This document shows positions 22,665 to 33,438 of a stretch of DNA of 64,000 nucleotides, piece after piece. Position 1 is the first letter of the stretch. Each line of letters begins with the position of its first letter. This DNA comes from Agrypnia vestita. Lineage: Eukaryota; Arthropoda; Insecta; Trichoptera; Phryganeidae. The stretch is from assembly GCA_016648135.1 (NCBI GenBank), contig JADDOH010004277.1, forward strand, positions 1 through 64,000. The letters run 5' to 3'. Under the pieces are notes generated by a model. The model was not told where the DNA came from. It worked only from the letters and a program-made list of their open reading frames with translations, and made no database searches. The translations under genes were made by a program, and so were the position numbers.

Positions 22665-23559
22665 ATATAAAAATATTATTAAACTCACGTAAAAATAACA
22701 AAGTTAATATTTTTCACCTGAATTAATGATCATTATGAATAAACTATATACATTTAACGCTAAATCCAATATACAAAAAAAATATTTTTATTTATTTTAT
22801 ATTTAGGCCAGGACATTATATTATAAAAACAACATATTTAAATGAAATAAAAGAGCTGTCTGTATGTTTTATCTTAGTTAATATAATACTTATTACCTAC
22901 GTATAAATAAAATAATTATTTGACAAATATATAGCGGTATCGAAACCAATTGGCGTCAAAGTAATACAAAGTTAATTATTTGCCAAATTAAAAATTATTT
23001 CAAACCACAAAGCTAATGGCTATAAAGATTGAATATGATCCAATATCTCACTGACAAAATAAAAGTAGAGTTTTTATTCAATTAAATGAAAATGACGGTT
23101 TAATATTGGAAAATAAATTTGAAATTTTACGTACGAAAATGTTAATTTAAATTATGTCTAATGTGTCATTTATAAAATTTATTTTAAAATAATCTATTAT
23201 TGTTTTTAATATCTAAAACGTGAGCTATACGATATATTTTAATGATTGTAGTTAATGTCTTTGTAGAATCAAAAGTAAATTATGAAAAAACATCGTTTTT
23301 AAATAATAAACATACAATTTAAGATGCAGTGAATTTTTTTTCAAACATTACTTCTTAAGTAACGTTGTTAGGGGCAGCATAAACCCAAGTGATTCACTTG
23401 CTTTGCTTGCCATCCTTAAACTTACATGCAAACTGACATTTCCCAGAATACGGAGGAAGCCGTATAGTAGAGGCGGACTACTTAATCGACCCTCTCCAAA
23501 TTGGTGAACGCACATCACGAATACTCTCGAATAAAGGTTGGATTAAATTATTCATTTTT

Positions 23560-23880
23560 AAATTTTTCACATGTTTAATTACACCCAAAACAAAAGGAAA
23601 GATCCTTTAAATTTATATGTTTAGGCATAAAAATTTCAATAGCTACCCAACAGAAAAATGAGTTTAAATACGTGGGGTCAACGACCCGTTTCCCCACGCG
23701 TTTTGACCGGCACCGGAATTCCCATGGAAAATCAATCGGGCAAGAAAAAACACGCGCACTCAAAAGTTTACTCTCTGTGTTTACATACAGATAAGATCGA
23801 CATCGGAGATTAGAAACCGCTGACCTGAAGCTTCCCACGCTGCGTAGAGGAGCATAACAATGAAAAATGCACACGCAAAT
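23560..23880. other. GC-richer unassigned block
   Basis: It contains GTGGGGTCAACGACCCGTTT, CCCCACGCGTTTTGACCGGC and further GC-rich sequence. A 99-codon minus-strand frame spans it, but I recognise no family in it. It sits directly before SINE S2 copy B and may be part of an older retroelement whose possible LTR lies near 24.6 kb. Confidence 0.3.
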
Positions 23881-23924
23881 TCTGCTGATACGACAGATCT
23901 TTTTTAATATATATTTTTTTAATT

Positions 23925-24105
23925 AAATAGAGATGTGAACACGAAATACGTGTCATATCAAAATATTTATTATTTTCAAACTAAGCTAAACGCGTGTGCT
24001 ATGAAAATAGGACTAACTTGCTGGTCCGGAGTGAGATTCGAATCCGTGACCTTTGGATCACGAGGCGAGAGTCCTAGCCACAAGACTAACAAGCTACTCT
24101 TCTCT
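23925..24105 (-). repeat. tRNA-derived SINE family S2, copy B (uninterrupted)
   Basis: Plus-strand blocks are CACGAAATACGTGTCATATC, AAAATAGGACTAACTTGCTG, GAGATTCGAATCCGTGACC and ACTAACAAGCTACTC. The minus strand shows the B box GGATTCGAATCTC. This copy shows the sequence before the MITE insertion seen in copy A. The open frame across it is incidental. Confidence 0.72.
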
Positions 24106-24600
24106 CTCAATCTCACGCAGAAAAAGGAAAATTATATATGCTTATGGGCCGCTTCTCACACAAGTTTTTGTACACGTCAAGACACCAAAATCTGGATAAA
24201 AAATACGTGTTTGCGACGTCCCAATTCAGTTAGTTTCCTCGCCGTCACAACACCGTCACGCTGCGCGGCTGCTACCGTAGCTCATCTCGCTACGTAACGC
24301 ATCTCTCTCTACGCCATACGATCAACCTTTAGCCTGCAGTTCAACTCGTCCTACAAACACGCTCGAAGATCACCCGTCGACTACGCCACATGGATCCCGG
24401 TGTAACGGCCGGAAGTTGCACAGCTGACGATCGCACTGGCTACCAAAGTTGAGCGAAAATTTTACGCTGTAAATCGATGAAACTGTAAACTCTATAAAAA
24501 TGACCACGGTTTTCTGTTAATATCAGCTGTTTTTCATTCTGTAATACATTGTACAAAGTGGGATACGAGACACGGTACCCCACATCCTTGCTGTGTTCAT

Positions 24601-24618
24601 TTCACGTCGGGGTCACCA
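24601..24618 (-). other. tRNA-Trp-type primer-binding site
   Basis: On the minus strand TGGTGACCCCGACGTGAA is complementary to the 3' end of insect tRNA-Trp (TCACGTCGGGGTCA plus CCA). TGG plus about 14 further complementary bases is the form of an LTR-retrotransposon primer site. It could also be a processed tRNA-Trp 3' fragment, but no other tRNA part is attached. Confidence 0.55.
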
Positions 24619-24816
24619 GGAATTTTGTTTATTAACTTTCTTTGTCTGCTGTCTGTGGTGGAATCTTGTGAATCTTTCACCTTCTATGAAACTTTTTACA
24701 TTTATGTTTAGTGGATGATTATAGATTATTAAATCATTTTCGACATGAATTTTCGTTGTCATTATTTCGATTAAAATTACTAATGTATCTTTGTTATTGA
24801 GCGCTCAGCCGTAACA
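24619..24816 (-). repeat. Possible 5' LTR next to the primer site
   Basis: Read on the minus strand, the segment starts TGTTACGGCTGAGCGCTC at 24816 and runs to AATAAACAAAATTCC directly before the primer site. TGTTAC is a usual LTR start, and the AATAAA would be its polyadenylation signal. No second LTR and no gag/pol reading frame is recognisable on the internal side (below 24600), so this is at most a decayed remnant. Confidence 0.4.
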
Positions 24817-24944
24817 GGTGTATGGGTGATCTTAAAAAAATCGATTACGAATGTATGCAAAGAAAGCGTATAAAAGCATGTCTTCATCTGTTTTTTTATA
24901 TACTTGATCCTACATGATCAAACTACATTGATACACTAAATATA

Positions 24945-25325
24945 CATGGTCATTTGGAACACATTAATAGCATCGCGGTACTATATTTCTGCCTTGATTA
25001 TGAGTCGAAAAAATTCAAGCAACCATGACCTAATATCAATAATTATGGAGATATGTGACATAATTAAAACCTTCGAATTCCAATTGGAATTTCTGCAGGG
25101 TTTTTATAATTTTGTGTTGAAACGAATGAATTTTTCGTAATCGACGTAAGTTACTGTAATGATACTTCTACGATCTGTAAAAAACAAGTCAGAAATATTG
25201 AAAAAAATTCAAATTTTTAAATTACATAACTCCATAACCTTAGGTCATGGCTGCTTGAGCATTTTCGACTCATAATCAAGGCATAAATATAGTCCTGCGA
25301 GGTTATCAATGTTTTCCAAATAACC

Positions 25326-25328
<3 letters not shown>
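24945..25328. mobile_element. Long-TIR element family M4, copy 1
   Basis: CATTTGGAACACATTAATAG, CTGCCTTGATTATGAGTCGA and CATGACCTAATATCAATAAT on the left return inverted on the right as TTTTCGACTCATAATCAAGG and GATTATCAATGTTTTCCAAA-like sequence ending ATAACCCT. About 385 bp with arms of well over 100 bp, set between TATA-rich flanks. The plus-strand 64-codon frame here is a by-product. Confidence 0.72.

Positions 25329-25329
<1 letters not shown>

Positions 25330-25362
<33 letters not shown>
25330..25362. repeat. (TA)n microsatellite
   Basis: About 16 TA units directly next to the right end of the M4 element. A second shorter TA run is at 25555-25575 inside SINE S4. Confidence 0.9.
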
Positions 25363-25363
<1 letters not shown>

Positions 25364-25409
25364 TCAACTACCTATCAACAACTATCAAACATTGACGACT
25401 TGTTAAGTC

Positions 25410-25750
25410 GCTGGGATAGTGAAATTGGTAACACGCTGTGCGCGAAACACGGAGGTCCGTGGTTCGAATCCAGGTTCCAGCATTTAATTTTTCTGTTTTA
25501 TTATTTGATATTTGTGTATTTCTCTTTATTTCATTTATTTATTTCGTATTAAATACATATATATATATATATATGCATGTTGGTAGAGCAGGCCGGAGAT
25601 ACTTGTCATTGGGATAGTGGGCTGAGGTTTAAAAAATGAATGAAGGTATTGTTTTTATGAAGGTATTTTGTAACCAGTATCCTATTAGTGTCTCGTCAAA
25701 AAAAAGATAATAAAAAAAATGAATACCTTCACTATCCTTCAATGAACATA
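25410..25750 (+). repeat. SINE family S4 with a well-folded tRNA-like head, copy 1
   Basis: Positions 25410-25482 fold as a 73-nt cloverleaf. The acceptor is GCTGGGA/TTCCAGC, the anticodon stem CTGTG/CACGG, and the T arm CGTGG TTCGAAT CCAGG (one mismatch). Loop CGCGAAA has G where U33 should be and would give anticodon CGA (Ser), yet there is no long variable arm, so it is unlikely to be a working tRNA. It is followed by an AT-rich body and the block GCATGTTGGTAGAGCAGGCC, TCATTGGGATAGTGGGC, shared with 37385. Confidence 0.62.
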
Positions 25751-26507
25751 CCATAAGATGTGTGTTACAATCTTAAAGGGAATTTGGAATTCGTGTAGAT
25801 ATTCAGCAAAGGTTTAGCATGCAAAAGGAATTCTCTGAATTTCACGTCTTACGACATTGGCGACTTGTTGCTAGAGCCAACGAAATACGCAAATCAAGCT
25901 ATAAAAATAAATAAGTGGCATGCACCTACGTAGTATTTATCGTTTTAAAAATGTTTATTTGTATGAAATGGGTAGGTGTATAAATTTAAGACGTAAATTA
26001 AATAATGATAAATTTTCATACGAAGCAAATACATTGTGGTGAGACATAATATCTTTGAATAAAATATCACTTTGTTTAAAACCACCTTATTGAATTATTA
26101 AGGTTGAATATAACTTATTAAAATCAGAATCACAAATAATCAAGAAGGCCTTAAGGGAAAAAAGAAACAGAACGTAAACTTTAGTGGGGGTTAGTTGAGA
26201 GAGAGGGTGTATGGGTGGGCGTAGTTAATTAGAAGGGGAACATATCTAGAATTGGGTTACGCGATAAATATAATTGTTTATTAAGTAAATAGTTTTTATT
26301 TATTTGTAATGATATTTTTATTTTTAAGGCTTCTAAATTATTAAGACATATGCCTATGTCATTTCTATGAAGTATAATTGGTTAAATAAAGGCTTTTTAT
26401 CTATTAAATGAATCGCGAAATCTGAATAGCCTACACTATTTAGGCATCTTTTGTGTTCAATGACTCTCGTATTTATATTAATAAATTATTAATTTACTGT
26501 TTACCCT

Positions 26508-27235
26508 AGGACCTGCAAGAGTGGATAAATTCCTTCAATGAAGAGTGCACTCAAGTAGGGATGAAGATTAGTACTGCCAAAACAGAGGTTATGGTCGTAG
26601 GAAGAGACCGAGAGCAGTGCTCGATCAGCATACAAGGGACGGGAGTCAGGAAAGTGAAATAGATACAAGAATCGGAGCTGCAGCTGGCGTTCTACGCTCT
26701 TTATATGGTGCGGTGATAAGAAAATCCGAGCTTAGTGTCAAGTCAAAACTGACTTTTTAAATCTGTGTACAGGCCTACTCTAATATATGGCCATCAAATT
26801 TGGATCCTGATGGAGAGAGTGAGATCAAGGGTCCAGGCTGCCGAGATGAGTTTTCTAAGGGGGGTAGCGGAAGTCACACTGATGGACAGAGTGAGAAGTG
26901 CCGGCATAAGGCATACACTCGGTATGGAGCCCCTACTCCTGCACATAGAAAAATCACAACTGAGGTGGCTTAGACATGTGCTCAGAATGCTAGAGGAACG
27001 ATTACCAAGAAGAATTCTTTTGGCAAAAGAATTCTTAAGACGGCCGGTGGGTCGACCCAGATTAAGCTGGGAGAGACAACAAAAAAATGTATTTGAAAAT
27101 AGAATGGGTCTGGACTGGTTGACTCGAGAGGAAGCAGCGCAAGACAGGGCATCATGGAAGCACCTTGTCGAGTCTTTGGGCCCCCGACCCTACTAGGACA
27201 AGGGGAAGAAGATTATGATGATTAATTTATATTCC
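26508..27235 (+). pseudogene. Non-LTR retrotransposon RT C-terminal relic
   Basis: The plus strand reads LQEWINSFNEECTQVGMKIS then TAKTEVMVVGRDREQ, a polymerase-thumb type segment, and stops at VRKVK. It resumes at EIDTRIGAAAGVLRSLYGAV, with the usual KYLG block deleted, and a one-base shift precedes FKSVYRPTLIYGHQIW. The 143-codon frame 26765-27196 then gives RVRSRVQAAEMSFLRGV, SQLRWLRHVLRMLEERLPRR and RPVGRPRLSW, ending LGPRPY. These ordered motifs are the C-terminal part of a LINE polyprotein. It finishes with GGACAAGGGGAAGAAGATTA, a usual 3' end. Truncated at 5', internally deleted and frameshifted. Confidence 0.85.
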
Positions 27236-27968
27236 TAGGAGAGAATTTAAATTCATTACTTACTTCAATTTATTTATTACTGAATATATCATTATTACTT
27301 TACGTTTTTTGTTTTTTACAGTACATCTATTTTATTTACTTCAATTAAATATTTCATTTATACTTCTAACATATCTGCTATAAACCGAATTACGTATATT
27401 AATTACCTTTATTATATTACACTGTAAGCGAACTCCTTTACCAAGCACGAGCAGTTCTGCTTTCTTACAGAGGTAGCACTAAAACGATTTATTGTTACAA
27501 CTTAATATATTTTACCTATGCGATTCAAATATAACAATTTAATTAACTAAAATATATTTTAAAAATCCATGAAAAAGTTTATCTTTAACGATGAAACACA
27601 TTAAATTGAAGACTTGGTTGAAAAGCGTTGAATTCCATTAAGAAAATTGACGTTTTTTCCGTGCCTATATACACCCTCATTGTGCTAAAATGATTGGAAT
27701 ATCAGAGATTAAACTACATATTTTTATGTTCGTTATATTCACAAAGCGTTCACCATTATGAAGATATTATTTACATTTCAGGTTTTTGACGCTGAAATGT
27801 AAATAACTACTTAATAATATGTAATAATATTAATAATAATAATGAAGCTGAAATGTAAATAATAATGAAATACCTACACAGAGATTTATTTAGTCCTCAA
27901 TTTACTTTTGTATTAAGTCCGTCTTTCCGTTATCTGCGCTCAACTGTAGGCGAACTCAAATCCATCCG

Positions 27969-28172
27969 GTTTGAGTTTTCTGCTATATTCTGCCGCGTTT
28001 CTACGACTTTTTTGGCTGACGTTTCAAACCCCATTGCAGAGTCCATCACAAAAGTCATCACAACGCAACACAATAACATATCGTCCTTGATAATGGACCC
28101 TGCAATGGGATCCAAAACATCAGTCAGAGGGGTCGTAGAAACACGGCAGAATATCGCAGAAAACTTCAACTA
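27969..28172. mobile_element. Foldback element F2, coding-like on both strands
   Basis: The left arm TTTGAGTTTTCTGCTATATT, CTGCCGCGTTTCTACGAC, ACCCCATTGCAGAGTCCATC returns inverted as GATAATGGACCCTGCAATGG, GGTCGTAGAAACACGGCAGA, ATATCGCAGAAAACTTCAAC. The arms are about 80 bp. Because it is a palindrome, both strands give similar open frames (FSAIFCRVSTT... and ...VVETRQNIAEN). That mirror image explains the frames of 102 and 79 codons here; they are not genes. Confidence 0.75.
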
Positions 28173-28845
28173 AAAGATTCTGAACGGCCGTGAAAACCTA
28201 TGAACATTTTTACTCAAATTCGACAGCGAGTCTCGACATGTGTGCAAAAATGTCACCAAAACCATTATTACATTCAACTGTTTTTCTGAAAAATTAGACA
28301 AACAGAAGGCATTAAATTATAATCATCCTTTTTCTTTTAACTGCTGCTGGAGAATGCAAAGTCACTCAACTGTCGAAACTTAAATGATCAATGGATTTTT
28401 GACGTTTGACGTACAATAAGCTTTAAATGAGACGTAAGATAGGGAATCTCTGAGACACAGTGTGCACAATGAGACTTAGAATGTATATTAAGCAAATACA
28501 AATATAAATATTAAATAAATATTATTATATTAGTTGATATTAATTTAAGTAAATGTTTAAAATATATACTGGTCTACAAAAGGAGTTTAAAAATTTGTTA
28601 AATGATTCGGAAGAATATAACATTTACATTTAAAAGAAAATTGGTTAATATTTCACTTTAAAAATAAAGAGGTGAATATAATGTTTAAAAAATATATAAA
28701 ACTTCATATAAAAAAAATACTACGAGTAGAAAGTAAATTTTTGGTAATAACCTAAGTGAGTACTAAGAGCGATCCCTGTTTACGAGTTTGTCAATAAAAT
28801 CAAAAGCGTAAGACGGATATTATCAATTTTTGGTATGTGTTAAAC

Positions 28846-29300
28846 CAGGGGTGCACACTGAGTGTGTACGTTGAAGCGTGACTTATGTATGTAGTATGTA
28901 AACATAATATAAATAAATTGCTTATCTCGTTATTTTCCCATTACAATCCTTATCCGATCATTCGGACTTTAATATATCGAATGTGAGGTATAAAAGCAAA
29001 GGCAGCAATATCCAAAAAAATTAATGTAGTCAACAATTTTAAATGTACTGAATTCTAGATTTTATGTATTTATCCTTTCCTAAATCAAATTTATAGGTTT
29101 GTTTACGATAAAATATTGAATTCAGTACATTCTAATTTAGTAATCCTCGATGACTGCATTAATTTTTTTTGGATTTTGCTGCCTTTTCTTTTATATCCCA
29201 CATATAATATTCTGTAACATAAATATTTAATTTCGATGTTTTTCCCAAAATATATGTTTATGTAAAAGTCACGCTTCAATATCCTCACTGCACGCGCCTG
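28846..29300. mobile_element. hAT-type MITE family M3, foldback copy
   Basis: Left end CAGGGGTGCACACTGAG; right end CTCACTGCACGCGCCTG. The flanks TGTTAAAC and TGTTTAAC (7 of 8) look like an 8-bp duplication. Nearly the whole element is an inverted repeat: AAAGCAAAGGCAGCAATATC and AATGTACTGAATTC on the left return as GAATTCAGTACATT and GATTTTGCTGCCTTTTCTTT on the right. Confidence 0.78.
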
Positions 29301-31299
29301 TGTTTAACATAAAGAAGTATAACTAATCGAATTGTTATGGGAGAGTTTTACGTAGGAATGTAAACGTATGGCTTATTGAATGCAAGCAATCGTTGGGGTT
29401 ACAAAAGAATTCTGTTTTTATTTTCAGTCGTTTTTCATAAAAGCTTTTTTTTATTTTATGCCTGATAAAATAACGCAATAACGTTAAATGTTTTTGTAGA
29501 ATACATGACCTGGTTTTGCGAAATTGATGAATGATTATTGTATTGTCATCCATAATACATCTCTCTGCCAAATTTCAATTAATCAGGAAGTGGGTCAAAT
29601 ACTAAATGCAAAATTTTGTGACTGACAGACATGAATTGAAACTAAATAAAAGCTTGTAAAAAATTGGACTATATTGTGAGGGTCGAATCTCCGAATACTT
29701 CATCACTATTATACACACAAAATATATAGTGGTTTCTCACCAGTCTTTGATCACAATGTTAGAGTCTATTCTATGGTGGTGGTGTAGTTAAGATATAAAT
29801 TAAATTATTTATATCTTAACTCTTAACACAGCCACGGCACTAAATATGTCAAGTATCGCAGAAACAGGTGTAGATTACGGAAAAAACTGGCTCAATCTCA
29901 GTACTCACAGACATGAATTTTGTGTACACAGATCGATTAAATTAATGTTTTGAAATATAGAAAAAAGTAATATGCGAAACGCTGTATGCAAAAATTATCA
30001 ACTTTCATTTGATGCATGCAAATATTATCAACAAGAAAACAAAAGGTAAAATTCACATTATCTCAGTTTTCAGCGCGCTCACTAAATGGCATTCAGAATC
30101 ATCTTATATATACTTCTTCCTAATCTTCTTAATCAGTTCAGGGGCCCATCCCATCCCATATAACAGTTTGCGTTCAAAAGCAATCTGTAAAATGATTCAT
30201 CTTTATTTCAAACATGCTGTGCAACCTGTAATTAATAACAAAACATGTATCTGGTAGCTATAAATGCGCTCTAGTGATACAGTATTTTCGTGTTGTGTTC
30301 TCAACACGGAAGCGCACCGAGCGCCTACTCGTATACTCACACTCGCGTCTTTTAGATGTGTTATTCATGTCAGCATTTATCATAATACCTGTACTACGTT
30401 GAATTGGAAAAAAAAACACTTTGTTATCACAGAGATCATTCGGAGGTTTTCAGAAAACCACTCTTCAATATTTTCAGATCTTTTCAGATGGCCGGGTGTA
30501 TTATTTTGATCTTTGTGATAAATTGTACAAAATTTTATTATATTTTTATTGAAGCATAACGGTTGAAGTGTTTCGCTATCTAGAAATGTTAAAGAACATC
30601 GAAAACATCCCGGGGCGATAAAATTTTGTGTATTTACGTTTAATTTACGGCTCGTAAAACATGATATTCCAACCAAGCCCGGCCCAGGAATAGGTTCGCG
30701 AAACGAGTTTCCTTAGATTTGAAAATAAAATTGTTCGTAATATTTCGTTTTATCTGTAATAACATTCGCTGGAACCGAATTCTGCCGAGACCTTTATGGC
30801 TGAGATGAATGGGAATATTTGTCGACTCTTCGTTATTCATCTCTTTATAAGATACATTTTATTTTGTGTATCATTCATTACATAAATCAGACGTGGATGT
30901 AAACGCATGAAAACTGTTATTTTAAGAAGTACCCATCTATTTCTTCTGCTATTCAATGAAATAAGAATGTAACAGAAAATTTTTTTAGTCCGCAATATGC
31001 CATATAATATTAATAAAAATCATAATATTTTTTTGATGAGATACTTATATAAGAAATAGAAACGATAACTTAATTGATAATTTAAAAATCTTTTAAATTC
31101 CGTATGGCAGTACCTCACCGAATCAGCTTGAATTTCACTTGTAAGAATTCATTATTGAAACTACTTGATTTCTATTATATACTACGGAGTTTACATAATT
31201 AGGTAGTCGAAAAATAATTTATGATATATTATTCAATCATATTTCATATGTATTTACTGAGAACACAATTAGTGGATTTTGCCCACAGAGAGATAAACC
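29301..31299. other. Unassigned intron sequence
   Basis: Several frames of 60-98 codons occur, but all have lysine/isoleucine-rich, random-looking composition and no family resemblance. No repeat was recognised. Confidence 0.45.
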
Positions 31300-31676
31300 A
31301 TAGAAGTCTCACAAAGATGAAGATATTTATATGGGAAACGTGTATAGAAGTCTTGATATGGTGGCTCAGGGCTTGTGACCTGCACGAGCTGGTTTGTGTA
31401 TTATCTTATCACTTTACTAAATATAACATTCACCAATTCCACCGTAAGAATATCCACACTTTGTCAGTTTTTTTGAAGTTGTATATACATTCTACATCTG
31501 TATTCTTTCAAATATTTGAAGGAACTACGCTAGAGACGTCTATGGTCCTTCCCATGACATAGTTATTATATATAGATTTTGCAGCTGGTAATGATTAATA
31601 AATGGGCCACCCAATGATGACTTCCATACACGTTTCCCATACAAAAAGTTTCGTTTCAGTGAAACTTCTATCATTT
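31300..31676. mobile_element. MITE family M2, full-length-like copy
   Basis: Left end AGAAGTCTCACAAAGATGAA with TATATGGGAAACGTGTATAG. The right end GACTTCCATACACGTTTCCC, then GTTTCGTTTCAGTGAAACTTC, is the inverse. About 377 bp. The overlapping plus-strand frame of 113 codons here is a by-product of the repeat. Confidence 0.7.
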
Positions 31677-32294
31677 ATCTTTATTATATTTAACCACGGT
31701 AAAACTAATTTATTTTTGTATTTACAATTAATTGAAGAATAAAATGTTTTTTGTACAATATAATATTTGAAGTTTATTTGAGTTGATTTATAAAATCCCT
31801 TGGCATTTTATTAGCAATTTTCTTTAACAGTGACATCCATAAAATACATATTTTTTCTAATATTCCCGCTTCTTCGAAAAATATTTAAATCACTCTCGCG
31901 TCATATACGCTGAGAGGAAAATAGAAAGGAATCAAAACTGATCGCGAATAAGATTATGTATCTCTTGTAAATCCTTGACTAGTAACACGGTATTGAAGAA
32001 TAGCAACTTTAATCTAACAAAATAAAGAGCAATCTAACTTTACCCGATTCCACTAACTCAACAAATTTGAAGACGTTCCTTCAGATTTTCAATTTCGGTT
32101 TCCATTTGTTTGTTCGAATTATTAGAAAACTTTATATAACAAGACCATAAATTCGTTTATACAATATTACTCAATTACGTTCAAAATCTACATATTTACA
32201 AAATACACATATTTATAAAAAGTATTTTTGAAAAACGCTAAAATCGATTATGGTCACGATATTTAACAAAGATTTTACACATTACAAATACATA

Positions 32295-32420
32295 TCTTCT
32301 TTCTTCTTCTTCCATGCACTGTCCCAACTCATTGCCTAGGTAGGCTGTTGGGGTCGACTCTTCTCGTTCTCAGGCTATATCTTCTTCGGTTCTGGGTATC
32401 GCTTTCATCCAGGCCGTTTA
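32295..32420 (-). pseudogene. Probable LINE 3' end fragment
   Basis: GCACTGTCCCAACTCATTGC, TGTTGGGGTCGACTCTTCTC and GGTTCTGGGTATCGC resemble the untranslated 3' region often attached to insect non-LTR elements. The reading is by resemblance only, with no frame to check. Confidence 0.35.
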
Positions 32421-33310
32421 TTTTGGAGCATTGAGTCATCCAAGAAATATTTAATACAATTCCTTGCTAAAATATGTTTATATCCATTTAATAAAACTTT
32501 TTTTTTGATTTTTATAGCGTTAACTTTATGGATGGACATAATTATTAATTTTAATTAATTAAAAAAACATATTCCTAAAAAATGTCTAAGTTCAAAATAA
32601 TTAACCCAAGTGAGCAGATCAAAAAGTTTCCGATTATCCTTTTTATATAGCCTTTCAAGAGTTGTATTTATTTTACACAGAATTTCATCACTTTGTTTGT
32701 CGTTATTTTCTTTCTAGAATCGCCGGTGAAGTCAAAGAGCTAAAGAGCTTAATTTTTGCCCAGTATCTGTAGAAAAGGAAACACGGAAAATTGTCGAGAA
32801 GTTCGTACAAAAATCTACAGATCTGTTAAAGTTACGAGAACATCTCGGGCGCCAACATATTTGTTGATTTTGTGAAGTGGAACGTTGTTTCTTCTCAGTT
32901 TTGTTAAAGCAATCTTTTTAAATTAATTCGATAAAGAAGAATGCTTTATTTGGCAAGTTTGAATTCTTGTTTGAATGTTTGAATAAGCATGCATTAATGA
33001 AACACAATTTCATATGTAAGATGGTTCTAGTTAACACATCAGCATGCGAACTTTGAACAAATACATAATGCATTAAATAAATATTTAATTTAGGTTTATT
33101 TCGCTGAAATTACAGTCATGCGCAGATTTTTTGATTGTATGAAGTGTACGTCCATGACATCACGCACAAGCGAGACAATATGAACTTTTTTTTAATCCAT
33201 AATGAGATTATTAAGTGAATACACTTCCTCTTAAGTTCATAATAAAAGAATAAGTTCAAAATAAAATAAGTAAGTTCATAAATGAAGATAAAATGGTTAA
33301 AATCACTCAC

Positions 33311-33438
33311 CGAATGGCTTCTATCATCTGAAGTCCCATGTTGACGCAGTTGTAAGCGTGGTTCGGTCTGGAAACAGGAAGGCCGGACACACAGTAATAG
33401 CAGTCCCCGAGGATCTTAATCCTCATGCACTGGTTATC
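33311..33438 (-). CDS. rut: Adenylyl cyclase (Rutabaga-like), internal exon in C1 catalytic domain
   Basis: This exon encodes 42 codons plus two bases of the cytoplasmic C1 catalytic domain of a membrane adenylyl cyclase, which makes cAMP from ATP. It opens in phase 0 with [16 protein letters not shown], followed by [19 protein letters not shown] and LQMIEAIR. The Asp of the LGD motif (residue 12) is, by family knowledge, one of the two C1 aspartates that bind the catalytic metals. The first aspartate (FADIVGFT motif) would be in an upstream exon that I did not find. The borders are canonical: an acceptor ending TTACAG before GATAAC, and a donor GTGAGT after the bases CG of a split Arg codon. 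The wording resembles Rutabaga/type 1 more than the type 5/6 or type 9 cyclases, as judged from memory of the family. The next exon follows 30.1 kb downstream. Coding identity is secure; orthology to rut is likely. Confidence 0.93.

Larger units (their letters stand above)
3200..33310 (-). other. rut: 30.1 kb intron of the rut-like gene
   Basis: The two exons join in frame (CG plus G gives Arg) and the resulting peptide is collinear with the cyclase C1 domain with no missing residues. No further exon is therefore expected between them. The intron is made almost entirely of repeat relics and AT-rich unique sequence, listed separately. Confidence 0.88.

Noticed and set aside
23575..23874. 99-codon minus-strand frame as a gene
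   Set aside because: No motif or homologue recognised, no splice or promoter context, and it neighbours retroelement debris.
25410..25482. Functional tRNA gene
   Set aside because: U33 is replaced by G, the anticodon class and variable arm do not agree, and the unit continues into a SINE body.
27865..28173. 102- and 79-codon frames on opposite strands
   Set aside because: They mirror each other because the DNA is a foldback element.
31221..31562. 113-codon plus-strand frame
   Set aside because: It overlaps MITE family M2 and matches no protein family.
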